Shown in pieces: positions 34,043-43,089 of a stretch of DNA of 64,000 bases (the stretch's first letter is position 1; the number at the start of each line of letters is the position of its first letter). Made by a program: the position numbers and the translations under genes. The notes under the pieces are model-generated. The model did no database searches and was not told the DNA's origin. It saw only the letters and a list, made by a program, of their open reading frames with translations. The stretch covers positions 310,001 through 374,000 of the forward strand of contig NZ_LR134289.1 of assembly GCF_900636535.1 (NCBI RefSeq), given 5' to 3'. The DNA is from Chryseobacterium gleum. Lineage in GTDB: Bacteria; Bacteroidota; Bacteroidia; Flavobacteriales; Weeksellaceae.

Positions 34043-36961
34043 ATGAATGTAAGAATATCAAGAAGCGTAGGAGTGGTTGCCGTCCTCTATTTTACGGCCA
34101 ACTTCAGTGCCCAGACCACCAAGGTAAAGGACACAATTGCGAAAGAAAACAAAATAGACGAAGTGGTAGTTATCGGTTACGGTACTCAGAAAAAGAGTAA
34201 TGTAACGGGAGCTATTTCCAGTGTCAGGGCGAAGGATATTGAGGATATTCCTTCAGGAAAGCCTGAACAGGTCCTTCAGGGAAGGGCAGCTGGTGTTTCT
34301 GTAGTTACCAATTCCGGGCAGCCTGGGTCAGCAGCAACAGTGAGAGTCCGTGGTGTTACAAGTTTTGGAGCCGGAAGTAATGATCCTTTGTGGGTTGTAG
34401 ATGGAATTGTAGTAGATAATATTGCATGGCTCAACCAGTCTGATATAGAAAATATAGAAATTCTGAAAGATGGTGCCTCAGCAGCAATTTACGGAGTTTC
34501 AGCAGCAAAAGGTGTTATTCTTGTAACAACCAAGAAAGGGAAAAAGGGAAAAATGAACTTAACCTATAATGGTTTTTATGGAATAGGTTCAGCCTCAAAA
34601 AAATTGGATCTTTTGAATGCAAGCCAATATGGAACTATCATTAATGAAGCTCTAACCAATGCAGGAAAGGCTCCACGTTTTACTAATCCTCAGTCTTTTG
34701 GAGCCGGTACGGACTGGCAGGATGTAGTTTTCAATACTGCTGAAAGAAATTCTCATGAATTTAGTCTGAGTGGCGGAAATGACAAGTCTACTTTTTATTC
34801 TTCTTTCGGATACTATGAACAGGATGGAATTGTTCTGAAAGATATTTCAAATTACAAAAGAATGAATGTGAGGCTGAATTCTACCCATAAAGTTTTTGAT
34901 TTCCTTACCATTGGACAAACATTCTCCTATACTCATCAAAAGACGAAAGGGGTGAATGCAAATGACGAATTCGGAGGACCTTTAAGTTCAGCGATCAATT
35001 TAGATCCTATAACACAGGTAGTGGTTACAGATCCTGCCTTATTGAATACAAGCCCATATAATAATGCAAGTATTTCTCCTTATCTGATTAGAGATGCTTT
35101 CGGAAATCCGTATGGTGTATCAACTATTGTAGAGAATGAGATGACAAACCCTCTGGCGTTCAGACAAACTCAGCTTGGAAGATACAACTGGTCTGATGAT
35201 TTTGTGGCGAATATATTTGCAGAGTTAAAGTTTTTACAACATTTTACTTTCAAAACTACCCTTAACGGAAAACTATCCTATTGGGGAAAAGAACAGTTTA
35301 CGCCTAAATTTTATCTTAATACCAATTCAAGAAACACCGTATTTAATAGTTTCTTAAGAGAAAGCAATAGGAAGCTTGAATGGAATACGGAAAATACATT
35401 GACGTATCAGAATAAATGGGGAAATCATAATTTAAGTGTATTAATCGGACAGGGAGCTTACTTTTATAATATAGGTTCCGGAAATAATACTACTTATATC
35501 AATCTACCGGTGAATAATTGGGAAGACGCATCCTTTAATTTTGATGTTCCGCAGGAAAATCGTTCAACATCAGCATATGACGGAGTTGAGACCCATAAGG
35601 CCTCTTATTTTGCCAGAGTGATTTACGATTATGATGATAAATATCTGTTTACCGGTACAATCCGTAGAGATGGTTCTTCTAAATTTGCAAAAAGCAGGCA
35701 TTGGGGGAACTTTCCTGCCTTCTCTTTAGGATGGAATATTTCCAACGAAAACTTCTGGCCGGAGAATAAGGTCGTTAATACTTTGAAGTTCAGGGGTGGA
35801 TATGGTGTTTTAGGGAATGATGCTATCGAAAACTTCAGATTTGCAAACTTCCTCAAATCAGGAAGCAATTATACTTATGGTGATAATAATATCATCATCG
35901 GATATGCCCCAACTACTCTTGAAAATCCGGATCTTCGATGGGAAGAGACTTCTCAGTTGAATATTGCTGCCGATTTGAAATTCTTAAATGATTTTACTTT
36001 GACAGTGGACTGGTTTAAGAAGAAGACAACAGATATTCTTCGCCAGGTGGATATTCCGGGATATGTAGGTGCTCCGGAGAGACCTTGGAGAAATGTGGGG
36101 GATATGAACAATACTGGAGTTGAAGTTAATCTGGGATATAAAAAGACTTGGTCTGATTTCGGAATTTCAGTAAATGGTAACTTCTCGTATCTAAAGAATG
36201 AAGTAACAAGACTTGAAGATGATAAAGTCTACGAAAACTTTGCATCTTTCCAGTCTATGGGACCTGTAACAAGATTTCAGGTGGGCTCACCTTATGGAGC
36301 TTTTTATGGATATCAGAATCTGGGAATTTTTCAGACACAGGCGGAAATTGATGCATACAGAAATGCCAATGGTGACCTGATACAGCCAAATGCTAAGCCT
36401 GGTGATTTCAAAAGACTGGATGCAAATGGCGACGGTAAAATCAATCAGGATGATTATGAATATTTGGGAAGCTCTGTACCCAAATTTACTTATGGTTTAA
36501 CATTAAATCTTAATTATAAGAATGTAGATTTGATGGTGTTTTTACAGGGGCAGGGAGGAAATAAAATCTTCCAGGGTCTCAGAAGACTAGACCTGTTCTA
36601 CAGTAATTATCAGACTACAATTCTTGATCGGTGGACAGGACCAGGTACTTCAAATACGGTGGCAAGATTAGATGCAGATGATAAAAATGAAAATTACACC
36701 AAAATGTCTGATTATTATCTTCAAAAAGGAGATTTTATGAGAATCAAACTGGTTCAGCTGGGATATACGTTGCCAGTAGAGATTTCCAAACGTTTTGGTG
36801 CCAATAAGGTAAGATTTTATGTAACCGGAGAAAACCTTTTCACTTTTACAAAGTATACAGGATATGATCCTGAAATTGCAGTTAACGATTCTTATGGAAT
36901 AGATAGAGCCTATTACCCACAGGCCAGAACATTCATATTTGGTGCTAATATTCAATTCTAA
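34043..36961 (+). CDS. SusC/RagA-type TonB-dependent outer-membrane transporter
   Basis: 972 residues with a signal peptide (cleavage near FSAQ). A TonB-box-like IDEVVVIGYGTQKK starts at about residue 38, followed by the plug domain (to about 165) and the 22-strand barrel (to the final FIFGANIQF). It lacks the ~100-residue carboxypeptidase-regulatory-like domain that most SusC proteins carry before the plug. It pairs with the SusD gene 10 bases downstream. It takes up oligosaccharides of the beta-glucan handled by the GH genes that follow. Confidence 0.93.
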   Translation: MNVRISRSVGVVAVLYFTANFSAQTTKVKDTIAKENKIDEVVVIGYGTQKKSNVTGAISSVRAKDIEDIPSGKPEQVLQGRAAGVSVVTNSGQPGSAATVRVRGVTSFGAGSNDPLWVVDGIVVDNIAWLNQSDIENIEILKDGASAAIYGVSAAKGVILVTTKKGKKGKMNLTYNGFYGIGSASKKLDLLNASQYGTIINEALTNAGKAPRFTNPQSFGAGTDWQDVVFNTAERNSHEFSLSGGNDKSTFYSSFGYYEQDGIVLKDISNYKRMNVRLNSTHKVFDFLTIGQTFSYTHQKTKGVNANDEFGGPLSSAINLDPITQVVVTDPALLNTSPYNNASISPYLIRDAFGNPYGVSTIVENEMTNPLAFRQTQLGRYNWSDDFVANIFAELKFLQHFTFKTTLNGKLSYWGKEQFTPKFYLNTNSRNTVFNSFLRESNRKLEWNTENTLTYQNKWGNHNLSVLIGQGAYFYNIGSGNNTTYINLPVNNWEDASFNFDVPQENRSTSAYDGVETHKASYFARVIYDYDDKYLFTGTIRRDGSSKFAKSRHWGNFPAFSLGWNISNENFWPENKVVNTLKFRGGYGVLGNDAIENFRFANFLKSGSNYTYGDNNIIIGYAPTTLENPDLRWEETSQLNIAADLKFLNDFTLTVDWFKKKTTDILRQVDIPGYVGAPERPWRNVGDMNNTGVEVNLGYKKTWSDFGISVNGNFSYLKNEVTRLEDDKVYENFASFQSMGPVTRFQVGSPYGAFYGYQNLGIFQTQAEIDAYRNANGDLIQPNAKPGDFKRLDANGDGKINQDDYEYLGSSVPKFTYGLTLNLNYKNVDLMVFLQGQGGNKIFQGLRRLDLFYSNYQTTILDRWTGPGTSNTVARLDADDKNENYTKMSDYYLQKGDFMRIKLVQLGYTLPVEISKRFGANKVRFYVTGENLFTFTKYTGYDPEIAVNDSYGIDRAYYPQARTFIFGANIQF

Positions 36962-36970
36962 AAAAACAAC

Positions 36971-38500
36971 ATGAAAAATAGATTTTATAAAGCAATAGTA
37001 TTGATCGCTCTTACATCAGGTATTGGATTCAGTTCCGTATCTTGTGGTGATGAGTTCATTGAAGATGTAAAGAATAAAGGAGCTTTTGACTCCAATAATT
37101 ACTTCCAGAATGAAGAACAATCTTTTAGTGCACTGGTATCAGTGTATGATCTGCTAAGAAAATATTCTGGTGGATTTGAAAATACGGTAACTTTCTTTAA
37201 TGCAGCCTCAGATGATTTCTATTCTGGGGGCGGAAGTCCTACAGATGGTACAGGTATACAAAGTTTTTCTAACTATTCCATTGATCAGATCACTGTTCCT
37301 AAAACCTACTGGAATGATTTCTATCAGGGAATTGCTAGAGCAAATCTCCTTATTCAGAGAATTCCGGATGCTAAAATGAATGATCAGACACGCAAGAGAT
37401 TTGTCGCTGAAGCTAAAACGTTGAGGGCTCTTTACTATTTCGAACTGCTTAAAATGTTTGGAAATATTCCATTAATTTTACAGCCTATTACAGCTGCTGA
37501 TGATTTTTATAATATCCCTCAGGCAGAGCCACAGAAAGTATATGAGCAGATCGAATCAGATATTTTAGCATCCATTAATGATCTTCCACTCTCTATTGCG
37601 CCTACTAACAAGGCTGAGGTGGGAAGAATAAGCCAAGGGACAGCCAGAGCTATTTTAGGAAAAATTTATTTGTATAACAATAAAAAAGATCTTGCTGCAG
37701 CCCAATTTGCCGAAGTAAATGGAACACCAGGACAAGTCAGCCAGTATGGATATAAATTAATTGCCAATTATAATGATCTGTGGAGACCAGACAATAAGTT
37801 CACTACAGAATCTATTCTGGAAGTAATGCATACCAATAAAGGAAATTCGGATTGGGGCTTCTGGGGTCAGGGAAAGGATGAAGGAAACTCTATCTGTATA
37901 ATGATAGGACCGAGAGGATACGATAGATTAAAGACAACAGCACCCGATATTGTTTCAGGATGGGCATTTAACACTGCAACAGAAGATCTTTATAATTTCT
38001 TGAAAGACGATCCGAGATTCAATGCTACTATCCTGAATGCAAAACAACTGACTGCAAACGGAGAAATCAAATATTCACCTGCTCATAATGATACAGGTTA
38101 TTTTCTGAATAAATATCTTCCTAGAAGAGATGAAGTTTCTAATCTTCCCGGAGCTCCGGAGCTTAACTACAGCAGGAATTATATCGTGATCAGATTGGCA
38201 GACACGTACTTAATGGAAGCAGAAGCATTAAACGGTTCGGGCGCAAGAGCCCAAGCACTATTGGATGCAGTTAGAGCCAGAGTTGGCCTGCCGTCAATAC
38301 CTGTAACATTACAAGCTGTTAAAGATGAACGCAGACGTGAACTAGCTGGTGAAGGACACCGATGGTTTGATCTGGTAAGATGGGGAGAAGCACCTTCCAA
38401 ATTAGCATCGAGAGGATTTAAACCAAATAAGAATGAACTTTTACCAATTCCTTATAACGAACTTCTTAATACGAAGATCAAGCAAAATCCTGGTTATTAA
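36971..38500 (+). CDS. SusD/RagB-type surface glycan-binding lipoprotein
   Basis: 509 residues. The lipobox is SSVSC (Cys25) followed by acidic residues, a surface-lipoprotein pattern. The helical SusD fold is recognised by RFVAEAKTLRALYYFELLKMFGNIPLI (from about 137, the TPR-like core) and the C-terminal RRRELAGEGHRWFDLVRWG (about 455). It binds the polysaccharide at the cell surface and closes over the SusC channel. The 3-base gap to the following GH30 lipoprotein shows one operon. Confidence 0.93.
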   Translation: MKNRFYKAIVLIALTSGIGFSSVSCGDEFIEDVKNKGAFDSNNYFQNEEQSFSALVSVYDLLRKYSGGFENTVTFFNAASDDFYSGGGSPTDGTGIQSFSNYSIDQITVPKTYWNDFYQGIARANLLIQRIPDAKMNDQTRKRFVAEAKTLRALYYFELLKMFGNIPLILQPITAADDFYNIPQAEPQKVYEQIESDILASINDLPLSIAPTNKAEVGRISQGTARAILGKIYLYNNKKDLAAAQFAEVNGTPGQVSQYGYKLIANYNDLWRPDNKFTTESILEVMHTNKGNSDWGFWGQGKDEGNSICIMIGPRGYDRLKTTAPDIVSGWAFNTATEDLYNFLKDDPRFNATILNAKQLTANGEIKYSPAHNDTGYFLNKYLPRRDEVSNLPGAPELNYSRNYIVIRLADTYLMEAEALNGSGARAQALLDAVRARVGLPSIPVTLQAVKDERRRELAGEGHRWFDLVRWGEAPSKLASRGFKPNKNELLPIPYNELLNTKIKQNPGY

Positions 38501-38503
38501 TCC

Positions 38504-39928
38504 ATGAAGTTTCACAACTTATATAGTTTCTTTAGAGGTGCCGCACTGCTTAGTGGTGTGGCCCTTTTTTCTTTATCGTGTGGCTCAGTATCTTCCGGCA
38601 AAGGAAATGAAGTACAGTACTGGCTTACAAAAGGTGATGAAAGTGTAAAATTACAGCAGCAGGCCTCTGTTAAATTTGTAAACAGTTCCAACAGCTTTCA
38701 GAATATTGAAATTGATGATACTCAAAAGTTTCAATATGTTGATGGCTTTGGATATACATTAACGGGAGGAAGCGTTGAGGTAATCAACCGGTTGTCGCCT
38801 TCCAGAAGAAAAGCACTGCTTCATGAACTTTTTGGAAATAGTAAAAATTCAATCTCCATTAGTTATTTAAGACTTAGTATTGGGGCTTCCGATCTTGATG
38901 GAGAAGTATTTTCATACGATGACCTGCCTGAAGGGCAGAGCGATCCTTCGCTTTCAAAATTCAGCCAGGCAAAGGACAAAGATCTGATTGCTATGCTAAA
39001 AGAGATTATAGCGATCAATCCTTCTGTTAAAATTATCGCGGCACCATGGTCTCCTCCGGTTTGGATGAAAGACAATGATAAATCAAAAGGAGGAAGCCTG
39101 AAACCTGAATTCTATGAAGCCTATGCCCGATATTTTGTAAAATACATACAAGGCATGAAAAAAGAAGGCATCACCATTGATGCGGTAACACCTCAGAATG
39201 AGCCTTTACATCCTGGAAATAATCCAAGTATGTATATGCCGTCTGAGCAACAGGGTGATTTTATCAAAAATCATTTAGGGCCGGCTTTTAAAACGAATGG
39301 AATCAAAACCAAAATTGTTGTTTACGACCACAACTGCAACAAACCGGAATATGCTATTGATATTTTAAAAGATGCTGAGGCAAACAAATATATAGACGGG
39401 TCAGCTTTTCATTTGTACGAAGGAGATATCTCCGCATTAAGTACGGTGTACAATGCTTTTCCAGACAAAAATCTATACTTTACGGAGCAGTGGACAGGTT
39501 CAAAAGGAACTTTTACCGAAGATCTGAACTGGCATACAAAAAATGTAATCATAGGTTCTATGAGGAACTGGAGCAAAATTGCTTTAGAATGGAATCTTGC
39601 CAACGATCCGAAATTTGCCCCTCATACAGATGGCGGATGTACAGAATGTAAAGGCGCCATAACCGTTTCTGATAGTGAAAACTTCACCAGAAATGTTTCC
39701 TATTATATTATAGCCCACGCTTCAAAATTTATTCCGGCAGGATCTCGGCGCATCGCTTCCACACAAACTAACACACTTTCAACAGCTGCTTTTATGACTC
39801 AATTTGGGAAAATAGTTTTAATTGTGCAGAACGATAATCAGGCAGATGAGAATTTTAATATTAAATTTGCCGGCAAAACCGCTGCAGTAAAAATTTCCGG
39901 ACGTTCTACAGCAACCTATATTTTTTAA
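38504..39928 (+). CDS. GH30 beta-glucanase lipoprotein
   Basis: 474 residues with a lipobox (LFSLSC, Cys26), so probably surface-anchored. It is a glycoside hydrolase family 30 (beta/alpha)8 barrel with a side beta domain: acid/base Glu233 in TPQNEPL and nucleophile Glu328 in LYFTEQW. The APWSPPVWMK motif (about 180) is typical of GH30. Family 30 includes endo-beta-1,6-glucanases and glucosylceramidases; the neighbours favour beta-1,6-glucan. Starts three bases after the susD stop. Confidence 0.9.
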   Translation: MKFHNLYSFFRGAALLSGVALFSLSCGSVSSGKGNEVQYWLTKGDESVKLQQQASVKFVNSSNSFQNIEIDDTQKFQYVDGFGYTLTGGSVEVINRLSPSRRKALLHELFGNSKNSISISYLRLSIGASDLDGEVFSYDDLPEGQSDPSLSKFSQAKDKDLIAMLKEIIAINPSVKIIAAPWSPPVWMKDNDKSKGGSLKPEFYEAYARYFVKYIQGMKKEGITIDAVTPQNEPLHPGNNPSMYMPSEQQGDFIKNHLGPAFKTNGIKTKIVVYDHNCNKPEYAIDILKDAEANKYIDGSAFHLYEGDISALSTVYNAFPDKNLYFTEQWTGSKGTFTEDLNWHTKNVIIGSMRNWSKIALEWNLANDPKFAPHTDGGCTECKGAITVSDSENFTRNVSYYIIAHASKFIPAGSRRIASTQTNTLSTAAFMTQFGKIVLIVQNDNQADENFNIKFAGKTAAVKISGRSTATYIF

Positions 39929-39937
39929 TTGGATACT

Positions 39938-42160
39938 ATGAAAAGAGTTTATTTCTTACTGGCATTTTCCGCATTTGGACTGAATGCTTACGGACAAAAG
40001 ACAATTGATCAGAAAGTAGCAGAGCTATTGTCTAAAATGACCCTGGAGGAAAAAGTAGGACAAATGGTTCAATACAGCGGGTTCGAATATGCTACAGGAC
40101 CTCAGCATTCCAATTCGGCTGCTGTTTTAGACGAAATTAAAAAAGGAAAAGTAGGTTCTATGCTGAATGTTGCAGGATCGGAAGAAACCAGAGCCTTTCA
40201 AAAACTCGCGATGCAGTCAAGGCTTAAAATTCCTTTACTTTTCGGACAGGACGTTATCCATGGATACCGGACAACCTTTCCGGTGAATATAGGGCAGGCA
40301 GCAAGCTGGGATCTGGGAATGATTGAAAAGTCTGAAAGAATAGCTGCTACAGAAGCTGCAGCTTATGGTATTCACTGGACATTTGCTCCAATGGTGGATA
40401 TTGCCAGAGATCCGAGATGGGGAAGGGTAATGGAAGGTTCCGGAGAAGACACCTATCTTGGAACAAAAATCGGACTGGCAAGAATTAAAGGATTCCAGGG
40501 TAAGGGTTTAGGAAGTCTGGATGCTGTGATGGCCTGTGCCAAGCACTTTGCAGCGTACGGAGCCGCTGTGGGCGGAAGAGATTACAATTCTGTGGATATG
40601 AGTCTCAGACAGCTGAACGAAACTTATCTTCCTCCATTCAAAGCAGCTGCAGAGGCAGGAGTAGCTACTTTTATGAATTCCTTCAATGATATTAACGGAA
40701 TTCCGGCAACAGCCAACCAATATATTCAGAGAAATCTTTTAAAAGGAAAATGGAATTATAAAGGTTTTGTCGTTTCAGACTGGGGAAGTATCGGGGAAAT
40801 GATTCCCCATGGTTATGCAAAAGATGCAGCCCAGGCAGCAGAAAGAGCTGTGCAGGGCGGAAGTGATATGGATATGGAAAGCCGTGTTTATATGGCAGAA
40901 CTTCCCAAACTGGTTAAAGAAGGAAAAGTAGATGCAAAACTGGTAGACGATGCGGCAGGAAGAATCTTAACCAAGAAATTCCAAATGGGACTTTTCGATG
41001 ATCCTTACAGATTCAGCAATGAAAAAAGGCAAAAAGAACAAACCGATAATCAGGAAAACAGAAAATTCGGGAGGGAATTTGGTTCAAAAAGTATTGTTCT
41101 TCTTAAAAACCATGGAAATATTCTTCCGCTTTCAAAAAATACAAAGACAGTTGCCCTGATTGGCCCTTTCGGGAAAGAAACAGTAGCGAATCACGGCTTC
41201 TGGTCAGTTGCTTTCAAAGATGACAACCAAAGAATTGTTTCTCAATTTGACGGAATTAAAAATCAGCTGGATAAAAACTCCACTTTATTATATGCCAAAG
41301 GCTGTAATGTGGATGATCAGGATAAAACACAGTTTGCAGAAGCAATAGAAACAGCCAGAAGAGCTGACGTAGTGATTATGACATTGGGAGAAGGACATGC
41401 GATGAGTGGAGAAGCAAAAAGCAGAAGCAATATCGGATTTACGGGCGTCCAGGAAGATTTGTTGCAGGAAATTGCCAAAACCGGAAAACCAATTATTCTG
41501 ATGATCAATGCCGGAAGACCTCTTATTTTCAACTGGGCATCAGACAATATTCCTGCCATTATGTACACATGGTGGCTGGGAACCGAAGCCGGAAACTCTA
41601 TTGCAGATGTTCTGTTTGGGAAGGTGAATCCAGGAGGAAAGCTTCCGATGACTTTCCCAAGAACAGAAGGTCAGATTCCTGTGTATTACAATCATTACAA
41701 TACGGGAAGACCTGCAAAAAATAATACAGACAGAAATTATGTTTCAGCATATATAGATCTTGATAATGATCCGAAATATCCGTTTGGATACGGCTTAAGT
41801 TACACAGATTTCAAATACTCTGATATGGTTTTAAGTTCTGCAAACCTTACAGGAAACCAGACATTGAACATCAGTGTTACGGTTTCCAATACAGGAAAGT
41901 ATGATGGAGAAGAGGTCGTGCAACTTTATGTTAGGGATCTTTTTGGAAAAGTAGTAAGACCTGTAAAAGAGTTAAAAGGATTCCAGAAAGTATTCATCAA
42001 AAAAGGCGAAAGCAAAAAGATCGATTTTAAACTTACCCCCGAAGATTTGAAATTCTTTGATGATGAGCTGAATTTTGACTGGGAAGGCGGAGAATTTGAT
42101 ATTATGATTGGAACTGACTCTCAACATGTACAGACCAAAAGAATTAGCTGGAGCAAATAA
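39938..42160 (+). CDS. bglX: GH3 beta-glucosidase
   Basis: 740 residues from the ATG at 39938 (a TTG nine bases upstream is possible). Signal peptide, GH3 N-terminal barrel with nucleophile Asp281 in GFVVSDWGS, the second alpha/beta domain that completes the site, and a C-terminal fibronectin-III-like domain (about 655-740). It removes glucose from the ends of beta-linked oligosaccharides, probably in the periplasm. Directly after the GH30 lipoprotein. A two-hairpin repeat begins at the base after its stop. Confidence 0.93.
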   Translation: MKRVYFLLAFSAFGLNAYGQKTIDQKVAELLSKMTLEEKVGQMVQYSGFEYATGPQHSNSAAVLDEIKKGKVGSMLNVAGSEETRAFQKLAMQSRLKIPLLFGQDVIHGYRTTFPVNIGQAASWDLGMIEKSERIAATEAAAYGIHWTFAPMVDIARDPRWGRVMEGSGEDTYLGTKIGLARIKGFQGKGLGSLDAVMACAKHFAAYGAAVGGRDYNSVDMSLRQLNETYLPPFKAAAEAGVATFMNSFNDINGIPATANQYIQRNLLKGKWNYKGFVVSDWGSIGEMIPHGYAKDAAQAAERAVQGGSDMDMESRVYMAELPKLVKEGKVDAKLVDDAAGRILTKKFQMGLFDDPYRFSNEKRQKEQTDNQENRKFGREFGSKSIVLLKNHGNILPLSKNTKTVALIGPFGKETVANHGFWSVAFKDDNQRIVSQFDGIKNQLDKNSTLLYAKGCNVDDQDKTQFAEAIETARRADVVIMTLGEGHAMSGEAKSRSNIGFTGVQEDLLQEIAKTGKPIILMINAGRPLIFNWASDNIPAIMYTWWLGTEAGNSIADVLFGKVNPGGKLPMTFPRTEGQIPVYYNHYNTGRPAKNNTDRNYVSAYIDLDNDPKYPFGYGLSYTDFKYSDMVLSSANLTGNQTLNISVTVSNTGKYDGEEVVQLYVRDLFGKVVRPVKELKGFQKVFIKKGESKKIDFKLTPEDLKFFDDELNFDWEGGEFDIMIGTDSQHVQTKRISWSK

Positions 42161-42232
42161 ATTCAATAGGAGCGGGCTTTAGCCCGCTTAATCAAAAGTC
42201 AGAAAAAAATGGCTTTAGCCAAAAACTTAAAA
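42161..42232 (+). repeat. Two-hairpin repeat inside the glucan operon
   Basis: Begins with the same ATTCAATAGGA word as the copies at 13500-13980. Hairpin 1 is AGCGGGC-TTTA-GCCCGCT (42171-42188) and hairpin 2 TGGC-TTTA-GCCA (42210-42221), 21 bases apart. Compared with 13549-13566 and 13590-13601, both hairpins change in pairs (A-T to G-C, C-G to T-A), so pairing is preserved. The long outer segments are absent. It lies between the GH3 and GH16 genes and would be part of their mRNA. Confidence 0.75.
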
Positions 42233-42243
42233 CCCTAATACAT

Positions 42244-43053
42244 ATGAATCTTAAGGCTAAAAATATCATTAAAATATGTGCCACAGTAACCACCTTCATT
42301 TCTGTTCTGAACTGTGCTTCACACAAGCCGGATTCTCACAGAACACTTATTTGGAGTGATGAATTTAATGGTAAAGGTCTTCCTGATTCGTCAAAATGGA
42401 ATTATGATGTAGGAGGAGGTGGTTTTGGGAATGAGGAAGCTCAGTTTTACACCAAAAGCAGACTTGAAAACGCCAGAATGGAAAAGGGAAACCTGATTAT
42501 TGAAGCCAGAAAAGAAAACTGGGAAAACAATAAATATACTTCCGCAAGGCTTTTAACCAAAGGAAAATTTGCCTTCCAGTATGGAACAGTAGAAGTAAGG
42601 GCAAAGCTGCCCAAAGGCCGCGGAACATGGCCCGCCATATGGATGATGAGCGAGAATATGAAGAAATGGCCGGATGACGGCGAACTGGATATCATGGAAC
42701 ATGTAGGATACAATCAGGGATTTATACATGCTTCTGTTCATACCAAAAAATATAATCACATTCAGGGAACCCAGAAAACCGATACACTGTTTGTAAAAGA
42801 TGCAAGCGAAAAGTTTCATGTCTATAAAGCAGACTGGACACCGGAAAAAATAGATGTTTATATCGATGACCAAAAGTTTTTCACCTATGAGAATAAAGAG
42901 AAAAATAATGATGCATGGCCTTTTAACAGACCTTACTTTATCATTTTAAATCTTGCAGTAGGTGGTTTTTGGGGAGGAAAAGAAGGCATTGATGATGCTG
43001 TTTTTCCACAAAAGTATTACATAGACTATGTAAGAGTCTATCAAAATAAATAA
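42244..43053 (+). CDS. GH16 endo-beta-1,3-glucanase (laminarinase-like) lipoprotein
   Basis: 269 residues with a lipobox-like VLNC (Cys24). The GH16 beta-jelly-roll catalytic motif GELDIMEHVG holds nucleophile Glu147, Asp149 and acid/base Glu152. Substrate-cleft residues typical of laminarinases (WPAIWMM, and GVNLAV-type ILNLAVGGFWGG near the end) are visible. It should cut internal beta-1,3 bonds of laminarin-like glucan. It is separated from the GH3 gene only by the repeat, so it is probably in the same operon. Confidence 0.92.
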   Translation: MNLKAKNIIKICATVTTFISVLNCASHKPDSHRTLIWSDEFNGKGLPDSSKWNYDVGGGGFGNEEAQFYTKSRLENARMEKGNLIIEARKENWENNKYTSARLLTKGKFAFQYGTVEVRAKLPKGRGTWPAIWMMSENMKKWPDDGELDIMEHVGYNQGFIHASVHTKKYNHIQGTQKTDTLFVKDASEKFHVYKADWTPEKIDVYIDDQKFFTYENKEKNNDAWPFNRPYFIILNLAVGGFWGGKEGIDDAVFPQKYYIDYVRVYQNK

Positions 43054-43089
43054 TGAATAGGGGACGCAACTGTCCAAAATAAAAAAATC

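Noticed and set aside
42161..42232. Terminator between GH3 and GH16
   Set aside because: Neither hairpin is followed by a T-run, and homologous copies lie outside gene ends.
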